A stretch of 8,571 bases of DNA from Bacteroidota bacterium (GCA_021804525.1 JAJZHJ010000035.1:1-8571); one strand, 5' to 3'; numbered from the stretch's first letter, positions 1-6,251 are shown. A program made the numbers and translations. The notes: a model not told the origin generated them from the letters alone.

Positions 1-909
1 AATAGCATATAGACGGCCATCTTTGCCAAATTTCATCCATGCAATATCGTCGCCGACGGTTTCAACTTTCCATCCTGGAATTGTTGGAATAAGCATGGCT
101 AAGTTTGTTTTTCCACAAGCTGATGGAAACGCTGCTGCTATATATTTCTTTTCGCCTTTAGGATTCGTGATGCCTAAAATCAACATGTGTTCAGCTAACC
201 AACCTTCGTCTTTTGCCATTTTGGATGCAATACGTAAGGCAAGACATTTTTTTCCTAATAAAGCATTTCCACCGTAACCTGATCCAAATGACCATATTTC
301 GTATGTTTCAGGAAAATGAGAAATGAATTTATCGTCGATAGTAGGAGCACAAGGCCACTTGCTGTCTTTTTGTCCGGGTTCTAATGGAGCGCCAACTGAG
401 TGTATGCAAGGGATGAATTCTCCGTTTTCTCCTAAAACATCCAATACCTTTTTCCCCATACGCGTCATAATACGCATATTCGTTACAACATAAGGGGAAT
501 CTGTTATTTCCACGCCAATTTTTGCAATGTTTGAGCCTAGAGGTCCCATTGAGAAAGGAATAACGTATAGCGTACGCCCTTTCATACACCCCTTGTAACG
601 GGCTTTCATAGTAGCTTTCATCTCGTCGGGAGCCATCCAGTTATTGGTTGGTCCTGCATCTTCTTTGTTTGTTGTACAAATGAAGGTGCGGTTTTCAACG
701 CGGGCCACATCACTCGGATCGGAGTTGAAGGCGTAGCTACCAGGTCGTTTTTCTTCGTTCAACTTTGTTGCCATTCCACTTGCAACCATGGTATCAAGCA
801 GTTGTTGATTCTCTTCTTCAGAGCCGTCGCACCACTGAACGTTTGTAGGCTCGCACCAAGCTGCCCACTCGTTTACCCAATCAATCAATTTTTTGTTGTT
901 TGTCATCAT
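1..909 (-). CDS. pckG: Phosphoenolpyruvate carboxykinase, GTP-type (N-terminal 303 residues, cut by window edge)
   Basis: This is the N-terminal half of a GTP-dependent PEP carboxykinase, which interconverts oxaloacetate + GTP and PEP + GDP + CO2 in the cytoplasm (gluconeogenesis, or CO2 fixation in fermenting anaerobes). I translated the minus strand from 909; the frame stays open to base 1, giving 303 of the roughly 600 residues usual for the family. The diagnostic GTP-class active-site loop FPSACGKTN is at residues 261-269, with the reactive Cys265 and P-loop Lys267. It is followed by [10 protein letters not shown] (285-294), which carries a metal-binding Asp. A conserved [20 protein letters not shown] block lies at 123-142 and [15 protein letters not shown] at 208-222. 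The start is a double ATG (909-907 and 906-904), so the first Met could be either one; the leader is A-rich with no clear Shine-Dalgarno. The ATP-type enzyme is excluded by the FPSACGKTN loop. The metal-binding Asp and the reactive Cys are as expected. Confidence 0.96.
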   Translation of the reverse strand, partial: MMTNNKKLIDWVNEWAAWCEPTNVQWCDGSEEENQQLLDTMVASGMATKLNEEKRPGSYAFNSDPSDVARVENRTFICTTNKEDAGPTNNWMAPDEMKATMKARYKGCMKGRTLYVIPFSMGPLGSNIAKIGVEITDSPYVVTNMRIMTRMGKKVLDVLGENGEFIPCIHSVGAPLEPGQKDSKWPCAPTIDDKFISHFPETYEIWSFGSGYGGNALLGKKCLALRIASKMAKDEGWLAEHMLILGITNPKGEKKYIAAAFPSACGKTNLAMLIPTIPGWKVETVGDDIAWMKFGKDGRLYAI

Positions 910-974
910 CTTGTTTGTTTTTAGGGATTTATACATCGAGTTTACTAACACACATCTTTGAAGTTTCCAACCCA

Positions 975-982
975 CAAATATA
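975..982 (-). promoter_or_regulatory. Candidate -7 element for pckG
   Basis: On the minus strand 982-975 reads TATATTTG, an exact match to the Bacteroidota -7 consensus TAnnTTTG. It would start a transcript about 60 bases upstream of the pckG start codon. No good TTTG is found 19-21 bases further upstream, only a poor ATGT-like match, so the assignment rests on the -7 box and its position. If real, pckG is transcribed separately from rimM. Confidence 0.4.
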
Positions 983-1010
983 CGGTTTTTTTTTGTGGAT
1001 GAACATGAAT

Positions 1011-1038
1011 AAAGAAATATTTCCTTATTAAGAAAATA
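1011..1038. repeat. Two overlapping AT-rich dyads upstream of pckG
   Basis: GAAATATTTC at 1014-1023 is a perfect 10-base palindrome. It overlaps a 21-base imperfect palindrome at 1018-1038 (arms TATTTCCTTA and TAAGAAAATA, nine of ten pairs matching, one central base). They lie about 30-55 bases upstream of the candidate pckG -7 box, where an activator or repressor could bind. All-AT dyads are common by chance in such DNA, and the larger one could also be a very weak 3' hairpin for rimM. The 205-base gap between rimM and pckG holds no gene that I can see. Confidence 0.25.
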
Positions 1039-1114
1039 ACTTATTGATTTTATGTGCCTTGCTTGGGTAGATTTTGAGGTGACCAGATAAACACGCTATC
1101 GAGCCAATCATGCT

Positions 1115-1639
1115 TTACTGGTTAATCTCAAGTAGTCCGATGGGTAAACGAGTAAAGACTACTTTCTTTTGGTCGTCAATGTTTTCTATAAACTCCTCTA
1201 CTACTGGTATTAATAGTTCTGTGTTTTGATAAGATACAACAAACAAAACATTTTCTGTAGTATCTTCTATGGCTTCTATAGTGCCAACCTTACCTTTTGT
1301 TTTATCAATGATAATATATCCAATAAGTTCATTAATAGGCGATTGATATGGAGCGCTTGCTATTTGAACATCCTGTTTCGGAAGATAAATCGTCTTTCCA
1401 ATCAGTTTTTTGCTTTTTTCGATGGATGAAAGTCCTTCGAATGTAATCAGGGCAGAACGATCTTTTTTGTTGAGTTTGTTCTTGATGAAAAATGGAACAA
1501 AAATGCCTTCAATCTCTAAAATGAGAAAATTAGGTTCAAACGATTGCAGATCAACCGTGAGTATAATTGTCAGTTCCCCTTGAACGCCGTGTTGTTTGTG
1601 AACATAACCGATCGGAAAAAGCTCATCGAGAAGAATCAT
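1115..1639 (-). CDS. rimM: 16S rRNA processing / 30S maturation factor RimM
   Basis: RimM binds ribosomal protein S19 in the assembling 30S subunit and is needed for efficient maturation of the 16S rRNA 3' (head) domain. The 174-residue product has the usual family length. The N-terminal RimM barrel starts with IGYVHKQHGVQGEL (10-23), matching the conserved G-(x)n-HGxxGE signature, and includes GIFVPFFI (45-52), typical of Bacteroidota RimM. The C-terminal PRC-barrel follows: ELIGYIIID at 104-112, GKVGTIEAIED at 116-126, ELLIPVVEEFIENID at 141-155 and RLPIGLLEI at 164-172. I place the start at 1639. An in-frame ATG at 1732 would add 31 unconserved residues, overlap the end of the upstream gene, and run through a terminator hairpin. 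No Shine-Dalgarno is visible. The U-tract of that terminator ends only 10 bases before the chosen start. Confidence 0.93.
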   Translation of the reverse strand: MILLDELFPIGYVHKQHGVQGELTIILTVDLQSFEPNFLILEIEGIFVPFFIKNKLNKKDRSALITFEGLSSIEKSKKLIGKTIYLPKQDVQIASAPYQSPINELIGYIIIDKTKGKVGTIEAIEDTTENVLFVVSYQNTELLIPVVEEFIENIDDQKKVVFTRLPIGLLEINQ

Positions 1640-1649
1640 AGAAGGACAT

Positions 1650-1684
1650 AAAAAACGCCTTGAAAATAATGCGTCTTCAAGGCG
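1650..1684 (-). terminator. Intrinsic terminator after the OmpH-like gene, immediately before rimM
   Basis: On the minus strand there is a perfect 9-bp stem, CGCCTTGAA (1684-1676) with TTCAAGGCG (1664-1656), an 11-base loop, and a run of six T (1655-1650). It lies 22 bases after the stop codon of the OmpH-like lipoprotein gene and ends 10 bases before the rimM ATG. The T-run appears only on the minus-strand side, which fixes its orientation. It either ends the OmpH-like transcript or acts as an attenuator for rimM. Confidence 0.85.
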
Positions 1685-1706
1685 AGGTAAAATTATTGTG
1701 GCGATA

Positions 1707-2312
1707 TCATCTTTTCTTTGCGTAACGCTCATTCAACTGTTTTATCACGTCTTTCGTGATGTCATATCCGTTGGCAGCATATAAAACGTTATCGTTCATT
1801 GAGTTTGTCGAGAGAACAATTTGATAATGTTTTGCGGGACAATAGCTTTTGAGAAATTGACTAATCGTATCTCGCAATTGCTCATTAAAGCGTTGTTGCT
1901 GTGCCATCAATTGATTAGTTAGTTGTTGATTTAAGTCTTGAAGTTCTTTTTGTTTGGCAACTAAACGATTATTTTCTTGTTCCGCTTTTTCTCTACTTAA
2001 AAAAGCATTGTTTTTCATTTTGGTTTCAAAACTTGCCATATCTTCTTGCAATTGTTTGGCGCGTGCATTAATACGTTGCCGAGAATCTTCTTGCCCTTGC
2101 AAAAGTTGTTCGTTAGCATCTTTTGCTAATTGATAATATGCTAAAAGGGTATCGACATTAATGTATGCAATTGGAAGTTTTCCTTTGGTGACAGTAGTAT
2201 CGAATGGGATAGAATCTTGTGGAGCACTTTTTTTGTTTGAGCATTGTGTGAAAAGAAGCACAGCACCGGCCAGTGCGATAACTGTTTTGAAAAAAAGTAA
2301 TGGTTTATTCAT
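1707..2312 (-). CDS. OmpH/Skp-family periplasmic lipoprotein (probable chaperone)
   Basis: Members of the OmpH/Skp family hold unfolded outer-membrane proteins in the periplasm using a trimeric coiled-coil tentacle fold. This 201-residue product starts with a lipoprotein signal: basic start, hydrophobic stretch at about 10-21, then LLFTQC with Cys24 as the likely lipidated residue. Gln at -1 is unusual for the classical lipobox but compatible with looser Bacteroidota signals. A linker follows, then the family's first strand KLPIAYINVDTLLAYY (45-60). Next comes a long Gln/Glu/Lys-rich coiled coil (about 62-150) and the returning strand region YQIVLSTN (163-170) and NVLYAANGYDITKDVIKQL (175-193). 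I chose the ATG at 2312 because it yields a proper signal peptide; an upstream in-frame ATG at 2348 adds 12 polar residues in front. The gene lies between two terminators with its own promoter. The chaperone role is inferred from the family; the client proteins are unknown. Confidence 0.85.
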   Translation of the reverse strand: MNKPLLFFKTVIALAGAVLLFTQCSNKKSAPQDSIPFDTTVTKGKLPIAYINVDTLLAYYQLAKDANEQLLQGQEDSRQRINARAKQLQEDMASFETKMKNNAFLSREKAEQENNRLVAKQKELQDLNQQLTNQLMAQQQRFNEQLRDTISQFLKSYCPAKHYQIVLSTNSMNDNVLYAANGYDITKDVIKQLNERYAKKR

Positions 2313-2438
2313 GTTTTTTGAATTACAATGTCTTGATATAATGATCAAAGCCCATTTATGAGGGATGTTTGTTGTTTTGAAAATAAAGACATTCGTTGCA
2401 TGTTTACGTAAGCTGATTCACACATTAATGATAAGTTC

Positions 2439-2474
2439 AAAAAAGCGGAATCTTGAAAAATTAGATTCCGCTTT
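2439..2474 (-). terminator. Strong intrinsic terminator between the S41 protease gene and the OmpH-like gene
   Basis: AAAGCGGAATCT (2442-2453) and AGATTCCGCTTT (2463-2474) form a perfect 12-bp stem with a 9-base loop. On the minus strand it ends in six T (2444-2439), so it should terminate minus-strand transcripts efficiently; the plus-strand side has only TTT before AATT. It lies about 108 bases past the stop of the S41 protease gene and is the natural end of the mpl-deaminase-protease operon. It also begins only about 8 bases after the predicted start of the promoter at 2519-2487, so it may double as an attenuator or define a very short RNA. Confidence 0.87.
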
Positions 2475-2486
2475 AATTGAGTTGGG

Positions 2487-2519
2487 CAAAGATAATGTAA
2501 TATCATAGTGTTACACAAA
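2487..2519 (-). promoter_or_regulatory. Bacteroidota-type promoter for the OmpH-like gene (or a short RNA)
   Basis: On the minus strand TTTG (2519-2516), a 21-base spacer and TATCTTTG (2494-2487) match both Bacteroidota promoter elements exactly (TTTG, TAnnTTTG). The expected start is near 2483-2480, giving a leader of about 170 bases before the OmpH-like ATG at 2312. The terminator hairpin begins almost at once, at 2474. A perfect 6-bp dyad, CACAAA-GGT-TTTGTG (2514-2528), overlaps the -33 element and could be an operator. The rest of the 269-base gap 2313-2581 holds no gene that I can see. Confidence 0.6.
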
Positions 2520-2528
2520 GGTTTTGTG
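2514..2528. repeat. Dyad overlapping the -33 element upstream of the OmpH-like gene
   Basis: CACAAA and TTTGTG form perfect 6-base arms around GGT. The -33 TTTG of the promoter lies inside one arm, so a protein bound here would compete with RNA polymerase. No known regulator is recognised from the sequence, and a 6-bp dyad can arise by chance. Confidence 0.3.
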
Positions 2529-2581
2529 ATTTTTATGAAATCATTCTTTGTGGAATTCGTGATTTAACTCCAATAAACAGT

Positions 2582-4192
2582 TTATTTGTTCAGTACCTCA
2601 ACAGCTTTTTGTACAGTCTTATCTGTTTGATTTAATGTGCGGTAAAACCCTTCGTCTCCTAATAAATTACGCATTATGTACGCTTTTAGTTGGTTGGTGA
2701 TTAATGAATGAGATATACCAAAGAAATAATAATGTTTTGGTATTCCCTTGGAAGCGGCATACGAAGCCATATGTTGAGCAAGTGGCTGTTTATTAAGATA
2801 TTGGTCTAATGCCTGCCATGTGTTATATTTGTCTAATAATGCGCGATGTTGGTCGGTATATATTACAGCATATTGGAAGAGAATGCCATGATCGAATAAT
2901 CGACGGAAATAAGGAGTATAGCCAATTGTGTCCATTGGCACAAAGATATCGGGCATAATGCCGCCACCTCCGTAGACCGTGCGGCCATCTCGCGTTTTGA
3001 ATTTTTCTTTCAAATTCAGTTTAATACTGTCTTTTGAGAAAAATTCGCCATGAAGATAACGATTGAGGAAATCGTTTTCGTAGGCTTGATCTTTCCCCAT
3101 GATGTAAGGCTTTTGGATGCAACGCCCCGAAGGTGTATAGTAGCGTGCAATCGTGAGACGAACGGCTGATTTATCGGGGAATTCAAATTGTTGCTGAACT
3201 AATCCTTTCCCATATGAACGTCGCCCAATGATTACTCCACGATCGTTGTCTTGTATAGCACCAGAAAAAATTTCCGCTGCCGATGCTGTCCATTCATCAA
3301 TGAGAACTGCAATTTTGACATTTGGGAATGAACCCCTACCATCAGAGTAATATTCGGTGCGTGGGTAGGCGCGTCCTTGAGCATAAACGATCAACTCGTT
3401 TTTGGGTAAAAATTCATTCACCATTTTAACGGCTGCATCCATGAATCCTCCGGTGTTGTCACGTAAATCAATGATCAGTTTCGATGCCCCTTGACTCCGT
3501 AGTTTTGCCAATGCGGTCAAAAACTCGGAGTAGGTGGTGTCACCAAACTTACTCACTTTGATGTATCCAATTTGAGGAGTAATCATATAAGCCGCTTCAA
3601 CACTGTTGACGGGGATTTCACCTCTTGTGATAGCATATTTTAGTATATTACGGCGGTCAGCGCGTTTTATGCCAATATTGACAGTTGTTCCGATCCGCCC
3701 CCGCAATTTGTTCATAACTTTTGCATTGCTGATTGATGTGCCAACAAATGCTGTATCATTAACGGATACGATGCGATCACCTGGTAGAATGCCAACTTTT
3801 TCGGCAGGACCTCCATGCACTACTGCTACCACCAAAATGGTATCGTTTTGCAAGGTGAATTCCACGCCAATACCGCCAAATCCACCTTCCAATTGTTCAT
3901 TAGTAGCTTCCAGATCTTTTGCGGGAATATATACAGAGTGAGGATCGAGACTCGCCATAATACTGGTCATGGCGTTGTCGGTGATGCCATTCATATTGAC
4001 TGTATCGACGTAGCGGGTGCTTATAAGGTTCAAAAGTTCAGAGATTTTACTTTTATCAAGTCCTAGCGATCGAAAAAAACCAATGGTGTTTCCCACATCG
4101 TTGCGCATTGCCAGAAAATTTCCAATCAAAATTCCTAAGGCCAAAATAAAAGCCAATGAGAATGGGAATGCTATTTTTTTCCAAGTTTTCAT
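2582..4192 (-). CDS. S41-family carboxy-terminal processing protease (CtpA/Prc-like) with PDZ domain
   Basis: This is a 536-residue membrane-anchored serine protease of the tail-specific (S41) family, which cleaves periplasmic or envelope proteins near their C-termini. It has an N-terminal basic stretch and hydrophobic anchor (about 7-28), an N-terminal helical segment including SLDPHSVYIP (81-90), and a PDZ domain (about 103-178: FGGIGVEF, GGPAEKVGILPGDRIVSVND). The protease core spans about 205-360, with LIIDLRDNTGG at 239-249. The catalytic dyad is Ser304 in WTASAAEIF and Lys329 in SYGKGLVQ, spaced 25 residues apart as in E. coli Prc and plant D1 protease. A C-terminal extension of about 170 residues (365-536) is longer than in the shortest CtpA proteins and resembles Bacteroidota members. 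The start overlaps the deaminase stop as ATGA, pointing to translational coupling. Natural substrates cannot be told from the sequence. Confidence 0.94.
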   Translation of the reverse strand: MKTWKKIAFPFSLAFILALGILIGNFLAMRNDVGNTIGFFRSLGLDKSKISELLNLISTRYVDTVNMNGITDNAMTSIMASLDPHSVYIPAKDLEATNEQLEGGFGGIGVEFTLQNDTILVVAVVHGGPAEKVGILPGDRIVSVNDTAFVGTSISNAKVMNKLRGRIGTTVNIGIKRADRRNILKYAITRGEIPVNSVEAAYMITPQIGYIKVSKFGDTTYSEFLTALAKLRSQGASKLIIDLRDNTGGFMDAAVKMVNEFLPKNELIVYAQGRAYPRTEYYSDGRGSFPNVKIAVLIDEWTASAAEIFSGAIQDNDRGVIIGRRSYGKGLVQQQFEFPDKSAVRLTIARYYTPSGRCIQKPYIMGKDQAYENDFLNRYLHGEFFSKDSIKLNLKEKFKTRDGRTVYGGGGIMPDIFVPMDTIGYTPYFRRLFDHGILFQYAVIYTDQHRALLDKYNTWQALDQYLNKQPLAQHMASYAASKGIPKHYYFFGISHSLITNQLKAYIMRNLLGDEGFYRTLNQTDKTVQKAVEVLNK

Positions 4193-4626
4193 AAATCAGA
4201 AGTATGAATTTCAATATAATCGACAGTGATACTGGCTTGTTTTAGCAGATCTATTCCATTGGAAAGCCGGTAAGGTTCTCCATATACAACTCTTTTTATC
4301 CCCGATTGAATGATGAGTTTGGCACATTCGATGCAAGGAGATGAAGTAACGTATAATGTGGCATCCTGACTGCTATTATTGGAACGAGCTATTTTTGTAA
4401 TTGCGTTGGCTTCGGCATGAAGTACATAAGGAAATGATTTGTTGTTTTCATCCTCACACTGATTGGGGAATCCGGAAGGAGTCCCATTGTAACCGTCTGA
4501 TATAATCATATTGTCGCGAACAATGAGAGCGCCTACTTTGCGACGGTTGCAATACGAGTTTTGTGCCCATATTTGTGCCATTTGCATGTATCGTTTATCG
4601 AACTGGGCTTGTTTGGTTTCTTCCAT
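4189..4626 (-). CDS. Deoxycytidylate (dCMP) deaminase, ComEB-like
   Basis: This 145-residue zinc enzyme is predicted to convert dCMP to dUMP, the substrate for thymidylate synthase. The cytidine-deaminase fold carries HAEANAI (His70, catalytic Glu72) and PCIECAK (Cys98, Cys101), which supply the zinc ligands. Upstream, SYCNRRKVGALIV (24-36) and DGYNGTPSGFPNQCED (44-59) match the dCMP deaminase subfamily rather than riboflavin or tRNA deaminases; Cys26 and the residues nearby may form the second metal site known in the T4 enzyme. The length is normal. It lies 59 bases after mpl, with no promoter visible between, and its TGA overlaps the ATG of the S41 protease gene. In the gap, AGGAAA occurs twice (AGGAAATCAAGGAAA), too far upstream to be a normal ribosome-binding site. 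ComEB in other bacteria is linked to DNA uptake by name only; nothing here suggests competence. Confidence 0.93.
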   Translation of the reverse strand: MEETKQAQFDKRYMQMAQIWAQNSYCNRRKVGALIVRDNMIISDGYNGTPSGFPNQCEDENNKSFPYVLHAEANAITKIARSNNSSQDATLYVTSSPCIECAKLIIQSGIKRVVYGEPYRLSNGIDLLKQASITVDYIEIHTSDL

Positions 4627-4685
4627 GAGTGTGATCGTTAAAAGTTGAGCGTGGTTTCCTTGATTTCCTATTGAAAACGGTACGT

Positions 4686-6053
4686 TTATTGTTGCAATAA
4701 TTCGTTGGCAAAAGCTTCGATATCAATACCTGAAAAGTTCCCGGAAGTCATAAATAAGAGAACCTTGTTATGAAAATCCATACTCCGCAAAAAGGCTTGA
4801 AGTGACAACCCGTTAGAAAAAGCGTGTACATTATCTCCTCCAAAAGCCACGGTGACTTCTTGTTCAGACAGTTGAGTCAAATGTTTATGTTCGATCACTT
4901 CGGGATTGAAATAGACGAGCGCTTTGTCAGCAGCTTTCATACAATCGTTGTACTGCGGCAAAAAATCAGCTTTCAAACTGCTGAAGGTGTGAAGTTCCAT
5001 ACAAGCGATCAGCTTTTTATCAGGATATTGTTTTTTTACGGCTTCAACTGTTGCTTTGAGTTTTGACGGCGAATGTGCAAAATCTTTGTAGGCTATGGCA
5101 TCCGGAGTTTCTGCAATTTTTTGCAATCGGTTTGAGGCTCCTTTGAAATCTTGCAGTGCTGAATAGAAATCACTTTCTTTTACACCAAGCTGTTTACAAA
5201 CCAAACATGCGGCAGCAATATTTTGTAAATTGTGTTCTCCAAAAACAAGCAATGGATATTTTATCCCTTTGTGAATAATGGATGTTATTCCATTATCTAT
5301 TATATATTCAGGTGCTTGGTATGGAATGGCAACAATGTCAGAACGTAAGTTGGCTACTATGTTTTGCAGGTGTTCGTCTTTTTCAAAGTAGATGAGGCGT
5401 CCTTCCCGTTCAATTAAGTCGGCAAATTTTTTAAATTGAGCCACATACGTTTCAAAAGTTGGGAATACATTGATGTGATCCCATGCAATACCTGTTAAAA
5501 CGGCAATATGAGGGTGATAAAGATGAAATTTAGGGCGTGGGTCTAATGGTGAGGTTAAGTATTCGTCTCCTTCGAAAATAGCAATTGGCGCATCATACGA
5601 AAGCTTGACCATTGTGTCAAATCCGTTCAGTTGTGCACCGACCATAAAATCGACAACCATATTTCGTTTACTCAGAACATGCAAAATAATGGCTGTGGTG
5701 GTAGTTTTTCCATGACTACCTCCTACCACGATACGGGTTTTTTTCTGTGTTTGTTTGTATAAGTATTCAGGAAAAGAGTAGATGTCGATTCCCAATTCTT
5801 TGGCGCGAAGCAATTCTGGGTTGTCTGCTCGGGCATGCATTCCAACTATAACTGCCGAAATCTCTTTAGTGATTTTTTCGGGGTGCCAGCCTAGTGTTTC
5901 GGGCAAAAGGCCATTTGATTTTAGATGACTTTTAGAGGGTTCAAAAATCTCGTCATCAGAACCCGTTATAATGTAGTTTGGTTTTTTGCTCACCGCAATG
6001 GCTAAATTGTGCATCGCTGCACCACCAATTGCAATAAAATGAAGATGTTTCAT
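4686..6053 (-). CDS. mpl: UDP-N-acetylmuramate:L-alanyl-gamma-D-glutamyl-meso-diaminopimelate ligase (murein peptide ligase)
   Basis: Mpl attaches recycled murein tripeptide directly to UDP-MurNAc using ATP, returning wall fragments to peptidoglycan synthesis in the cytoplasm. The 455 residues match the family length and show three Mur-ligase domains. The N-terminal Rossmann-like domain starts with HFIAIGGAAMHNLA (5-18). The ATP-binding central domain has GGSHGKTTTT (111-120), EGDEYLTSPLDPRPKF (161-176), where E. coli Mpl has EGDEYDTAFFDKRSKF, and GEHNLQN (272-278). The C-terminal domain begins around 305 with SNRLQ and KDFAHSPSKL (323-332), the counterpart of DDFAHHPT in E. coli. MurC is less likely because the EGDEY motif followed by D-x-R-x-KF is characteristic of Mpl. 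The start at 6053 gives the expected N-terminus directly before the glycine-rich loop. It is the first gene of the minus-strand operon, divergent from the hydrolase gene. Confidence 0.93.
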   Translation of the reverse strand: MKHLHFIAIGGAAMHNLAIAVSKKPNYIITGSDDEIFEPSKSHLKSNGLLPETLGWHPEKITKEISAVIVGMHARADNPELLRAKELGIDIYSFPEYLYKQTQKKTRIVVGGSHGKTTTTAIILHVLSKRNMVVDFMVGAQLNGFDTMVKLSYDAPIAIFEGDEYLTSPLDPRPKFHLYHPHIAVLTGIAWDHINVFPTFETYVAQFKKFADLIEREGRLIYFEKDEHLQNIVANLRSDIVAIPYQAPEYIIDNGITSIIHKGIKYPLLVFGEHNLQNIAAACLVCKQLGVKESDFYSALQDFKGASNRLQKIAETPDAIAYKDFAHSPSKLKATVEAVKKQYPDKKLIACMELHTFSSLKADFLPQYNDCMKAADKALVYFNPEVIEHKHLTQLSEQEVTVAFGGDNVHAFSNGLSLQAFLRSMDFHNKVLLFMTSGNFSGIDIEAFANELLQQ

Positions 6054-6080
6054 ATAAGAAGCCCTGTTTGATGTATCATG

Positions 6081-6088
6081 CTAAGATA
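6081..6088 (-). promoter_or_regulatory. Weak candidate -7 element for mpl
   Basis: TATCTTAG on the minus strand (6088-6081) differs from TAnnTTTG by one base and lies 28 bases before the mpl ATG, a normal leader length. There is no TTTG at the expected distance; the nearest is GTTG with a 16-base spacer. An alternative perfect -7 box, TATTTTTG, lies at 6241-6234 on the same strand, but its -33 position falls in the divergent gene and does not match; it would give a leader of about 175 bases. Confidence 0.25.
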
Positions 6089-6181
6089 GAAATAAAAAAT
6101 GATTCAACTGTGATTTCACTTTATTAGATTCATTTTTTAGCGATTAATGATAAACTGTGTTTTTCAAAACGCCTATTGAAG

Positions 6182-6194
6182 CCTGATAATCAGG
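6182..6194. repeat. Perfect 13-base dyad beside the hydrolase promoter
   Basis: CCTGATAATCAGG reads the same on both strands around a central base (6-bp arms). It ends 5 bases before the -33 TTTG of the plus-strand promoter, a position suited to an activator or a divergent regulator. No family-specific operator is recognised. Confidence 0.35.
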
Positions 6195-6199
6195 GTTAT

Positions 6200-6230
6200 T
6201 TTGCGGTTCTAACTATTCTTTCTAATTTCG
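6200..6230 (+). promoter_or_regulatory. Bacteroidota-type promoter for the hydrolase-permease-folB operon
   Basis: TTTG at 6200-6203, a 19-base spacer and TAATTTCG at 6223-6230 match the Bacteroidota promoter with one mismatch in the -7 box (C for T). Transcription would start near 6235, leaving a leader of about 17 bases before the ATG at 6252. No other promoter is visible before folB, so it probably drives all three plus-strand genes. Confidence 0.6.
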
Positions 6231-6251
6231 CTGCAAAAATACAACGTTTTT

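Noticed and set aside
329..589. 86-codon minus-strand frame inside the PEP carboxykinase gene
   Set aside because: It is an alternative frame of a well-supported gene; its product is Arg/Cys/Tyr-rich and shows no domain.
1640..1732. Longer RimM with an extra 31 N-terminal residues starting at 1732
   Set aside because: The extra residues have no family counterpart, they are encoded across a perfect terminator hairpin, and the RimM domain begins directly after the Met at 1639.
2313..2348. Earlier start (2348) for the OmpH-like lipoprotein
   Set aside because: It would place 12 polar residues in front of a well-formed lipoprotein signal; the ATG at 2312 gives the expected short basic start.
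2442..2474. The 12-bp hairpin as a terminator for plus-strand transcription
   Set aside because: The plus-strand side has only TTT followed by AATT, and no plus-strand gene lies upstream.
2313..2581. A small hidden gene, such as 5-formyltetrahydrofolate cyclo-ligase, which I recall near this protease in some Bacteroides
   Set aside because: The gap is too short for that enzyme and contains promoter, hairpin and leader sequence instead; no open frame with a domain is visible.
3606..4229. Three open frames on the plus strand opposite the S41 protease gene
   Set aside because: They are antisense shadows of a conserved gene with no recognisable motif and no promoter pattern in front.
6234..6241. 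Perfect minus-strand -7 box TATTTTTG as the main mpl promoter
   Set aside because: No TTTG lies at the proper distance; the -33 position falls in the hydrolase coding start, and the box overlaps the start region of the better plus-strand promoter. It is mentioned only as an alternative.
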